Shown in pieces: positions 6,887 through 13,380 of a stretch of 14,658 bases of DNA. The notes under the pieces are model-generated. The model saw nothing but the letters and a program-made list of their open reading frames with translations, had not been told where the DNA came from and searched no databases. Each line of letters starts with the position of its first letter. Position 1 is the stretch's first letter. Source of the stretch: DAIOFH01 sp036745875 (lineage in GTDB: Bacteria > Planctomycetota > SZUA-567); NCBI GenBank assembly GCA_036745875.1, contig DAIOFH010000097.1, positions 1 through 14,658 of the forward strand, given 5' to 3'. The translations under genes were made by a program, and so were the position numbers.

Positions 6887-6961
6887 ATGAACCGCTTGCT
6901 TCTTGGCAACGTAGTAGTCGCTGTTATCAGGCCGATTATGATCGGCGCTTCCTACACGTAG
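6887..6961 (+). CDS. ilv attenuator leader peptide (first copy)
   Basis: A 24-codon open frame, too short for routine calling, with GGAG at 6876-6879 seven bases before the ATG. It begins MNRLLLGNVVVAVIRPIMIG and ends ASYT. Ten of 24 residues are Leu, Val or Ile, including LLL at 4-6 and VVV at 9-11, two of those valines encoded by GTA. It lies between a strong promoter and an intrinsic terminator placed just before ilvB, the classic layout of IvbL/IlvL-type attenuation. There, ribosome stalling on scarce Leu/Val/Ile-tRNA blocks termination. Codons 15-21 also encode a 6-bp hairpin (GCCGAT/ATCGGC, 6931-6946). The role is inferred by analogy, but the composition and position make it strong. Confidence 0.85.
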   Translation: MNRLLLGNVVVAVIRPIMIGASYT

Positions 6962-8702
6962 TCAAGAGCCTTCGGAAAACTCGCGTATATTCCAACCCCG
7001 GGCCTTGGCGGCCTGGGGTTTTTGTTTAGGAGAGAACCATGAAAGGAACAAGAGCGATCATCGAAGTCCTCAAAAGCGAGGGTGTCGACCTGGTCTTCGG
7101 TTACCCAGGTGGACAGATTATCCCGCTTTTCGATGAATTGTATGACGAAAAGGATCTTCGCCTTGTGTTGCCCCGCCACGAACAGGGCGGCGGCCACGCG
7201 GCCGAAGGCTACGCCAGGGTTACCGGCAAGGTAGGCGTCGTTATCGCCACCTCCGGACCCGGAGCCACCAACCTGGTGACAGCCATCGCCGACGCCAACA
7301 TGGATTCGACCCCTCTCGTCGCCATCACGGGACAGGTGCCCACCCACCTGATCGGCAATGACGCCTTCCAGGAAGTGGATGTCGTCGGCATCACCCGTTC
7401 CGTGTCAAAGCATAACTATCTGGTCAGCAAGCCCGAGGAACTGCCGTATATGCTGAAGGCTGCGTTCCATATCGCCAGGACGGGACGGCCCGGCCCGGTG
7501 GTCGTGGACATTCCCTCGAACATTCAGCGTGCGGAAATCGACACGCCGATTCCGGAGACGATCAATATCCCAAGCTATCAGCCGAACTATGAGGGCAACA
7601 TCAGGCAGATAGAGCGTATAGCCCAGATGATCAATGCCTCTGAACGGCCGGTCTTCTATGTCGGCGGCGGGGTGATCGCGTCCGATGCGTCCGACCTGCT
7701 GCGTTCCTCTGCGGAAAGGGCCAATATCCCTGTCACCACCACCCTGATGGGTCTTGGCTGTTTTCCTGCGGACAATGAATTGTCCCTCGGCATGCTCGGG
7801 ATGCACGGTACTGTGTACGCCAACCGCGCTGTCACCAACTGTGATCTGCTGATCGCCGTCGGTTCGCGCTTTGACGACCGCATCACCGGCAAGCTGGCGG
7901 CTTTCGCCCCCGAGGCGAAGGTGATTCATATCGATATCGACCCGACCTCGGTGTCGAAGAACATCCGTGTCGACCTGCCGGTCATCGGCTCAGCCGACAA
8001 GATTCTGACGCATCTGTTGCCGCAGCTGAAGCACCGCGACCGCAGCGAATGGTTTGACCGTATACGGGATTGGAAGAAGGCAGCGCCCTTGGCTCGTCCA
8101 GAAAGCAATGGCTCCATCTACCCGCAACAAGTCATCGGCATCCTCAACGACCTTTCGAAGGACAAAGATCCTGTTTTATGCACAGACGTGGGTCAGCACC
8201 AGATGTGGTCTGCGTTGTACTGGAACCACCAAAAGCCTCGTCGTTGGGTGAGTTCGGGCGGTCTGGGCACGATGGGCTTTGGCTTGCCGGCGTCTATTGG
8301 CGCGCAGATGGGGTTGCCGGACAGTCTCGTCCTCTGCATCACGGGTGACGGCGGATTCCAGATGAATATCCAGGAGTTGTCGACGATCCAACGCCTGAAC
8401 CTTCCGATCAAGATCATCCTGTTGAACAACGGTTATCTCGGCATGGTTCGCCAGTGGCAGCAGCTGTTCTGGGGCAGGCGGTATTCGCATACGGACATTT
8501 CCGACAATCCGAACTTTACGGCGATTGCGGAAGCGTATGGCATCAAGGCGTACAGTATCGACAACAGTGTGGAGATCAGGTCGACGTTGGCTGCCGCGCT
8601 TGACCATCCCGGCCCGGCGCTTGTGGACGTGCGTATAGAGCGTGAGGCGAACGTCTATCCGATGGTCCCTGCGGGCGAACCTTTGGACAACATCATTCTC
8701 GA
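6897..8702. repeat. Direct repeat of leader-attenuator-ilvB, copy A
   Basis: About 1806 bp, from codon 4 of the leader peptide to the third-last sense codon of ilvB, appears identical to 9235-11040, offset 2338. The match ends at a C/T silent change (8703 versus 11041). It then resumes for 9 bases through the stop codon before the flanks become unrelated. No insertion-sequence ends or target-site duplications are seen. Confidence 0.9.
6994..7027 (+). terminator. ilv attenuator terminator (first copy)
   Basis: AACCCCGGGCC (6994-7004) pairs with GGCCTGGGGTT (7010-7020), an 11-bp stem with one G-U pair and a 5-base loop. A TTTTTGTTT tract (7019-7027) follows. The ilvB ribosome binding site AGGAG starts at the next base. 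CAGGCCG at 6928-6934 in the leader frame is exactly complementary to CGGCCTG at 7009-7015 and could form a competing antiterminator. Confidence 0.88.
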
Positions 8703-8712
8703 CGCGGAATAA
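7039..8712 (+). CDS. ilvB: Acetolactate synthase large subunit, copy 1
   Basis: Catalytic subunit (557 residues) of acetohydroxyacid synthase: it condenses pyruvate with pyruvate or 2-oxobutyrate at the first common step of Val/Leu/Ile synthesis, using ThDP and FAD. Seen: the N-terminal ThDP domain with catalytic Glu48 in RHEQGGGHAAEGYAR (family usually HEQGAA/GAG), AITGQVPTHLIGNDAFQE with Pro101 at the herbicide-site position, a central FAD-binding domain, and C-terminal ThDP motif GDG (436-438) to NN (463-464). VRQWQQLFWGRRYSHT follows, with Trp473. Full length. AGGAG at 7028-7032 precedes the ATG. It lies 13 bases before ilvN and encodes exactly the same protein as the gene at 9377. Expression is expected to be set by the upstream attenuator. 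Confidence 0.96.
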   Translation: MKGTRAIIEVLKSEGVDLVFGYPGGQIIPLFDELYDEKDLRLVLPRHEQGGGHAAEGYARVTGKVGVVIATSGPGATNLVTAIADANMDSTPLVAITGQVPTHLIGNDAFQEVDVVGITRSVSKHNYLVSKPEELPYMLKAAFHIARTGRPGPVVVDIPSNIQRAEIDTPIPETINIPSYQPNYEGNIRQIERIAQMINASERPVFYVGGGVIASDASDLLRSSAERANIPVTTTLMGLGCFPADNELSLGMLGMHGTVYANRAVTNCDLLIAVGSRFDDRITGKLAAFAPEAKVIHIDIDPTSVSKNIRVDLPVIGSADKILTHLLPQLKHRDRSEWFDRIRDWKKAAPLARPESNGSIYPQQVIGILNDLSKDKDPVLCTDVGQHQMWSALYWNHQKPRRWVSSGGLGTMGFGLPASIGAQMGLPDSLVLCITGDGGFQMNIQELSTIQRLNLPIKIILLNNGYLGMVRQWQQLFWGRRYSHTDISDNPNFTAIAEAYGIKAYSIDNSVEIRSTLAAALDHPGPALVDVRIEREANVYPMVPAGEPLDNIILDAE

Positions 8713-8725
8713 TGGAGGAAGAACC

Positions 8726-9223
8726 ATGCAAAAAACAACAGAAAACGAAAGACATATAATCAGCGTGGTGGTCGAGAACAAGCCTGGCGTTCTTGCACGG
8801 ATCGTCAGTCTTTTTTCGGCGCGCGGATTCAATATTGAAAGCCTTAATGTCGGCGAGACCGAGGATTCAGCCCTTTCGCGCATGACGATCGTCGTCTCGG
8901 GGGACAAAAAGATACTGGAACAGGTCAGGAAACAATTGTCCAAATTGATCGACACCCTCAAGGTGACGGAACTTTCGGACCAGCCGTATATCGAGTCCGA
9001 CCTCGCCCTCGTCAAGATCAAGGCTCCGGCGGGAAAGCGCGGCGAAATCATCGATCTTGCCAATGTTTTCCGCGCCCGAATCGTCGATGTCTCGGAAAAG
9101 CATATAACCCTCGAAGTGTCCGGCAAGGAAGAAAAAATCCAGTCATTTATCAATTTGGCCGAATCGTACGGCATCGCCGACATGGTCAGGGCGGGGCGCA
9201 TTGCCCTGAAAAGGGGCGAGTAA
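8726..9223 (+). CDS. ilvN: Acetolactate synthase small (regulatory) subunit
   Basis: A 165-residue regulatory subunit that stimulates IlvB and confers feedback inhibition by valine or related end products. The N-terminal ACT domain is clear (RHIISVVVENKPGVLARIVSLFSARGFNIESLNVGETED, residues 9-48). The C-terminal ACT-like domain (DLALVKIKAPAGKRGEIIDLANVFRARIVDVS) is also present, so it is the full-length type. ATG at 8726 has GGAGG at 8714-8718, right after the ilvB stop; a longer in-frame extension upstream overlaps ilvB and is not needed. It is a single copy lying between the two ilvB repeats, so one regulatory gene is cotranscribed with two catalytic genes. A second leader peptide frame begins one base after its stop. 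Confidence 0.95.
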   Translation: MQKTTENERHIISVVVENKPGVLARIVSLFSARGFNIESLNVGETEDSALSRMTIVVSGDKKILEQVRKQLSKLIDTLKVTELSDQPYIESDLALVKIKAPAGKRGEIIDLANVFRARIVDVSEKHITLEVSGKEEKIQSFINLAESYGIADMVRAGRIALKRGE

Positions 9224-9224
9224 T

Positions 9225-9299
9225 ATGAACTTTATGCTTCTTGGCAACGTAGTAGTCGCTGTTATCAGGCCGATTATGATCGGCGCTTCCTACACGTAG
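9225..9299 (+). CDS. ilv attenuator leader peptide (second copy)
   Basis: Another 24-codon frame starting one base after the ilvN stop. It begins MNFMLLGNVVVAVIRPIMIG and ends ASYT, identical to the first leader except codons 3-4 (Phe-Met for Arg-Leu). At the DNA level only four adjacent bases differ (TTTA for CGCT) within an otherwise shared run that includes ATGAAC. The purine-rich end of ilvN (AAGGGGCGAG, 9211-9220) could serve as ribosome binding site, and coupling to ilvN translation is likely. No promoter is evident immediately upstream, so this attenuator would be met by polymerases that already passed the first one. Function inferred. Confidence 0.7.
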   Translation: MNFMLLGNVVVAVIRPIMIGASYT

Positions 9300-11040
9300 T
9301 CAAGAGCCTTCGGAAAACTCGCGTATATTCCAACCCCGGGCCTTGGCGGCCTGGGGTTTTTGTTTAGGAGAGAACCATGAAAGGAACAAGAGCGATCATC
9401 GAAGTCCTCAAAAGCGAGGGTGTCGACCTGGTCTTCGGTTACCCAGGTGGACAGATTATCCCGCTTTTCGATGAATTGTATGACGAAAAGGATCTTCGCC
9501 TTGTGTTGCCCCGCCACGAACAGGGCGGCGGCCACGCGGCCGAAGGCTACGCCAGGGTTACCGGCAAGGTAGGCGTCGTTATCGCCACCTCCGGACCCGG
9601 AGCCACCAACCTGGTGACAGCCATCGCCGACGCCAACATGGATTCGACCCCTCTCGTCGCCATCACGGGACAGGTGCCCACCCACCTGATCGGCAATGAC
9701 GCCTTCCAGGAAGTGGATGTCGTCGGCATCACCCGTTCCGTGTCAAAGCATAACTATCTGGTCAGCAAGCCCGAGGAACTGCCGTATATGCTGAAGGCTG
9801 CGTTCCATATCGCCAGGACGGGACGGCCCGGCCCGGTGGTCGTGGACATTCCCTCGAACATTCAGCGTGCGGAAATCGACACGCCGATTCCGGAGACGAT
9901 CAATATCCCAAGCTATCAGCCGAACTATGAGGGCAACATCAGGCAGATAGAGCGTATAGCCCAGATGATCAATGCCTCTGAACGGCCGGTCTTCTATGTC
10001 GGCGGCGGGGTGATCGCGTCCGATGCGTCCGACCTGCTGCGTTCCTCTGCGGAAAGGGCCAATATCCCTGTCACCACCACCCTGATGGGTCTTGGCTGTT
10101 TTCCTGCGGACAATGAATTGTCCCTCGGCATGCTCGGGATGCACGGTACTGTGTACGCCAACCGCGCTGTCACCAACTGTGATCTGCTGATCGCCGTCGG
10201 TTCGCGCTTTGACGACCGCATCACCGGCAAGCTGGCGGCTTTCGCCCCCGAGGCGAAGGTGATTCATATCGATATCGACCCGACCTCGGTGTCGAAGAAC
10301 ATCCGTGTCGACCTGCCGGTCATCGGCTCAGCCGACAAGATTCTGACGCATCTGTTGCCGCAGCTGAAGCACCGCGACCGCAGCGAATGGTTTGACCGTA
10401 TACGGGATTGGAAGAAGGCAGCGCCCTTGGCTCGTCCAGAAAGCAATGGCTCCATCTACCCGCAACAAGTCATCGGCATCCTCAACGACCTTTCGAAGGA
10501 CAAAGATCCTGTTTTATGCACAGACGTGGGTCAGCACCAGATGTGGTCTGCGTTGTACTGGAACCACCAAAAGCCTCGTCGTTGGGTGAGTTCGGGCGGT
10601 CTGGGCACGATGGGCTTTGGCTTGCCGGCGTCTATTGGCGCGCAGATGGGGTTGCCGGACAGTCTCGTCCTCTGCATCACGGGTGACGGCGGATTCCAGA
10701 TGAATATCCAGGAGTTGTCGACGATCCAACGCCTGAACCTTCCGATCAAGATCATCCTGTTGAACAACGGTTATCTCGGCATGGTTCGCCAGTGGCAGCA
10801 GCTGTTCTGGGGCAGGCGGTATTCGCATACGGACATTTCCGACAATCCGAACTTTACGGCGATTGCGGAAGCGTATGGCATCAAGGCGTACAGTATCGAC
10901 AACAGTGTGGAGATCAGGTCGACGTTGGCTGCCGCGCTTGACCATCCCGGCCCGGCGCTTGTGGACGTGCGTATAGAGCGTGAGGCGAACGTCTATCCGA
11001 TGGTCCCTGCGGGCGAACCTTTGGACAACATCATTCTCGA
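9235..11040. repeat. Direct repeat of leader-attenuator-ilvB, copy B
   Basis: Partner of 6897-8702, apparently without a mismatch over about 1806 bp. Copies A and B are separated by about 530 bp, holding ilvN and the first bases of the second leader. Identity at silent sites implies very recent duplication or ongoing gene conversion. Confidence 0.9.
9332..9365 (+). terminator. ilv attenuator terminator (second copy)
   Basis: Exact duplicate of the first attenuator terminator: the same 11-bp stem and TTTTTGTTT tract, followed at once by the AGGAG of the second ilvB. It would allow termination after ilvN, before the second large-subunit gene. Confidence 0.85.
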
Positions 11041-11050
11041 TGCGGAATAA
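9377..11050 (+). CDS. ilvB: Acetolactate synthase large subunit, copy 2
   Basis: A 557-residue protein identical to the one encoded at 7039-8712. It has the same catalytic Glu48, Pro101, ThDP motif GDG...NN and Trp473, and so the same predicted ThDP/FAD-dependent acetohydroxyacid synthase activity. The only coding difference noticed is a silent Asp codon, GAT for GAC, third from the end. It has its own attenuator and ribosome binding site but no own promoter that I can see. It is followed not by ilvN or ilvC but, after 116 bases, by map. It probably shares the single IlvN made upstream. A paralogue kept for dosage is the simplest reading; a repeat-driven assembly error should be excluded. Confidence 0.93.
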   Translation: MKGTRAIIEVLKSEGVDLVFGYPGGQIIPLFDELYDEKDLRLVLPRHEQGGGHAAEGYARVTGKVGVVIATSGPGATNLVTAIADANMDSTPLVAITGQVPTHLIGNDAFQEVDVVGITRSVSKHNYLVSKPEELPYMLKAAFHIARTGRPGPVVVDIPSNIQRAEIDTPIPETINIPSYQPNYEGNIRQIERIAQMINASERPVFYVGGGVIASDASDLLRSSAERANIPVTTTLMGLGCFPADNELSLGMLGMHGTVYANRAVTNCDLLIAVGSRFDDRITGKLAAFAPEAKVIHIDIDPTSVSKNIRVDLPVIGSADKILTHLLPQLKHRDRSEWFDRIRDWKKAAPLARPESNGSIYPQQVIGILNDLSKDKDPVLCTDVGQHQMWSALYWNHQKPRRWVSSGGLGTMGFGLPASIGAQMGLPDSLVLCITGDGGFQMNIQELSTIQRLNLPIKIILLNNGYLGMVRQWQQLFWGRRYSHTDISDNPNFTAIAEAYGIKAYSIDNSVEIRSTLAAALDHPGPALVDVRIEREANVYPMVPAGEPLDNIILDAE

Positions 11051-11063
11051 CATTGTGTAAATA

Positions 11064-11113
11064 TTGATTTCGACGCGATTATCAGTGTATTAAATATGAC
11101 AAATATATATAAT
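11064..11113 (+). promoter_or_regulatory. AT-rich region, possible map-mtaB promoter
   Basis: The gap after the second ilvB contains TTGATT at 11064-11069 with TATTAA 18 bases later (11088-11093), and further on a perfect TATAAT at 11108-11113 that lacks a convincing -35. Either could start transcription of map. No intrinsic terminator is visible after ilvB, so readthrough is also possible. Confidence 0.4.
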
Positions 11114-11166
11114 CCAGGAAAGGGTGAACCCCATCATGAATATTTGTGTTTTGGAGAGACAGATCC

Positions 11167-11910
11167 GTGTTAGCGAAAAACGACTATGAGCGGCAGGGGA
11201 TGTTTACTATCGGCAAGATTGTGGCCGATACGTTGGAAGAGCTGTGCCGTTTTGCCAAACCCGGCATTACGACCCGCCAGCTTGACAGCCTTGCCCTTGA
11301 GCTCCTCACTGCGGCCGGTGCGGAATCGACTCCGGCCAAGGAGTATAAATTCCCCGGTCAACTGTGCATCAGCGTCAATAACGAAGTGGTCCATGGCATT
11401 CCCGGCCATCGCGTACTGCGGGAAGGCGACCTGGTCAAACTCGACCTGACGGCCGACAAGCGCGGGTTCGTCGCCGACGCTACCCGCATGGTCATGCTGC
11501 CGCCCGCCGCCGACCTGACGGAAAAACTGTGCGCCTGCGCGCGTCAAGCCTGTAATGAGGCCATCGCCAACGCCAAACCCGGTATGGAGCTCCGCACCCT
11601 CGGGGGCATTATCCAAACCTATGTCACCAGCCAAGGCTTCAAAGTCATCAAGGATCTCTGTGGCCATGGCGTCGGCAGGCACACCCATGAAGAGCCGGAA
11701 GTGCCGAATTACCCGGACCGCACCAACCGCGACCGCCTCAAGGTGGGCAGCGTGTTCACCATCGAACCCATTATCAGCGCGGGAGAAGGTTCGATACTCA
11801 GCCTTGACGACGGCTGGACAATCATAACTGCCGACAACACGCTTTCAGCCCATTATGAGGAAACGGTGATCCTCGGCGAAGGCGGTTGCGAAATCATTAC
11901 CAAATCCTGA
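11167..11910 (+). CDS. map: Methionine aminopeptidase, type I
   Basis: Removes the initiator Met from nascent proteins in the cytosol, using two divalent metals. I place the start at GTG 11167 (247 residues): GGAGAG at 11153-11158 is 8 bases upstream and residue spacing then matches E. coli Map with a constant offset of 4. A GTG at 11146 would lie before that site. Metal ligands are all present: D93 and D104 (LVKLDLTADKRGFVADATRM), H167 (GHGVG), E200 (FTIEP), E231 (HYEETV); also H77 and H174 (RHTHEEP). There is no N-terminal zinc-finger extension. mtaB follows after 17 bases, so the two are likely cotranscribed. Confidence 0.95.
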   Translation: MLAKNDYERQGMFTIGKIVADTLEELCRFAKPGITTRQLDSLALELLTAAGAESTPAKEYKFPGQLCISVNNEVVHGIPGHRVLREGDLVKLDLTADKRGFVADATRMVMLPPAADLTEKLCACARQACNEAIANAKPGMELRTLGGIIQTYVTSQGFKVIKDLCGHGVGRHTHEEPEVPNYPDRTNRDRLKVGSVFTIEPIISAGEGSILSLDDGWTIITADNTLSAHYEETVILGEGGCEIITKS

Positions 11911-11927
11911 TTGGATACATTATTATC

Positions 11928-13181
11928 ATGCGGTTTCTACTCCAGACATTCGGTTGCAAATCAAATCAATACGAATCACAGGCTATTCGCGAAGACTTGG
12001 TCGAGGCTGGATTCTACCCCGTGGAGAGCCCGGAAGAAGCGGAGTTGTTCATACTTAATTCATGCGCCGTGACATCCCGCGCAGGCGCATCCTGCCGCAA
12101 CGCCTACCGTAAGGCGCTCCGCGCAAATCCGGAACTGAAGGTGGTGTTTACCGGCTGTGCCGTTGATGTGAAGGAACCGTGGCTGGCGGAAATAAAGGCG
12201 GATATCATCATCACCAACGCGAAGAAACACGCTATATCCGAACTCCTCCTCTTGCACGGCGTGACGCCGGATACGGTGCTGCAGTGCTCCGACGACCGGT
12301 TCGCCTTGTCGATCAAGGGGTTTGCCGGCCATACCAGGGCATTTATCAAGATACAGGACGGCTGCGACAATTTCTGTTCGTACTGTACCGTTCCGCTGGC
12401 GAGGGGCAGGCCGGAAAGCAGGCATCCCCGGGATATCCTGGAAGAAGCCGCCCGCCTGGTCGGAAACGGCCATCCCGAACTTGCCCTGACCGGCATCAAT
12501 GTCGGGGCATACAACCACGACGGCCTGACTTTGGCTGGGTTGCTTCTGCGCCTTGCGGAGACAAAAGGTCTGGTGCGACTGCGGCTCGGCTCTGTCGAAC
12601 CGCAGGAAGTGACTCCTGAGCTGGTTGAGGCCATGCGCGGGCACGAAAAGATCGCCCCACACATCCATCTGCCGCTGCAATCCGGCGACCCGGAAGTCCT
12701 GAAAACAATGCGTCGCCGCTATACCCCGGAAGAATTCCTCGCCAAATCGGCGATGCTGAAGGACCGGCTCGACAATCCGGCGATAACGTCGGACGTCATT
12801 GTCGGCTTTCCCGGCGAAGACGCCGAAGCCTTCGAAAACACATATGAACTGTGCTCCCGCGCGGGTTTTGCCCGCCTCCATGTTTTCCTGTTCAGTCCAC
12901 GGCCGGGCACGCCCGCGGCGATGATGCGGAACAGGTCCCATGACCGTGACATCGAGGAGCGGAAAAACAGGTTGATCCAACTCGGCGAGCGGGAGGCTGT
13001 CCGCTTCGCCGAGTCCTGTATAGGAATGAGGGAGAGGGCTATTTCGGAGTCCGGGGAATGCCTGACCGACCGCTACCTCCGAACGACAATCAAAGGTTTG
13101 GAAACAAAACCGGGGGAAACATATCAGGTCAGGGTTATCGGTACCCTGGGTCCGCAACTGATTTCCGAAGCATGTTTTTGA
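11928..13181 (+). CDS. mtaB: tRNA t6A37 methylthiotransferase
   Basis: Radical-SAM enzyme (417 residues) predicted to convert t6A37 to ms2t6A37 in tRNAs reading ANN codons. An N-terminal UPF0004 domain has C10, C46 and C77 for the auxiliary 4Fe-4S cluster (TFGCKSNQYESQAIRE, NSCAVTS, TGCAVD). The radical-SAM motif CDNFCSYC carries C146, C150, C153. GINVGAYNHDG, RLRLGSVEPQEV, HIHLPLQSGDPEVLKTMRRRYT and SDVIVGFPGE are typical of MtaB rather than MiaB. A short C-terminal TRAM-like segment ends the protein. I choose ATG 11928; the frame is open upstream from TTG 11886, but that overlaps map and adds unconserved residues. The ribosome binding site is weak (GGAT), so coupling to map is possible. Confidence 0.9.
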   Translation: MRFLLQTFGCKSNQYESQAIREDLVEAGFYPVESPEEAELFILNSCAVTSRAGASCRNAYRKALRANPELKVVFTGCAVDVKEPWLAEIKADIIITNAKKHAISELLLLHGVTPDTVLQCSDDRFALSIKGFAGHTRAFIKIQDGCDNFCSYCTVPLARGRPESRHPRDILEEAARLVGNGHPELALTGINVGAYNHDGLTLAGLLLRLAETKGLVRLRLGSVEPQEVTPELVEAMRGHEKIAPHIHLPLQSGDPEVLKTMRRRYTPEEFLAKSAMLKDRLDNPAITSDVIVGFPGEDAEAFENTYELCSRAGFARLHVFLFSPRPGTPAAMMRNRSHDRDIEERKNRLIQLGEREAVRFAESCIGMRERAISESGECLTDRYLRTTIKGLETKPGETYQVRVIGTLGPQLISEACF

Positions 13182-13339
13182 CTTCTCCCTGCTTTTTCAA
13201 CGCAACCTCAAGAAAATAAAATCCTTATATTTTGTAAAAAAAGTGAAATTCCCTTCAGAGAATGAAAGAAAGCTGACGATAAAAACCGTGGACAAGGTGA
13301 ATTGTTCCAAAACCTTGATCCGAGGGATGAGTCAGTTTT

Positions 13340-13368
13340 CGGAGCCGTAGGGCGTCCGGTCATTTTTT
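13340..13368 (+). terminator. Hairpin with T-run in the 5' leader of the barrel gene
   Basis: CGGAGCC (13340-13346) pairs with GGCGTCCG (13351-13358) with one bulged G and a GTAG loop. GTCATTTTTT follows, then the GGAGG of the next gene. It could end the map-mtaB transcript or act as an attenuator-like element; the stem is short and the T-run is offset by 3 bases. Confidence 0.35.
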
Positions 13369-13380
13369 GGAGGATGAATA

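Noticed and set aside
8176..9201. 341-codon - strand open frame across ilvB and ilvN
   Set aside because: Spans the reverse of two well-identified genes and has no motifs; a shadow.
6897..11040. Insertion sequence or composite transposon formed by the ilvB repeats
   Set aside because: No transposase, terminal inverted repeats or target duplications; the repeats are housekeeping coding sequence.
12060..13157. 365-codon - strand open frame across mtaB
   Set aside because: Reverse-frame shadow of a gene with complete radical-SAM motifs.
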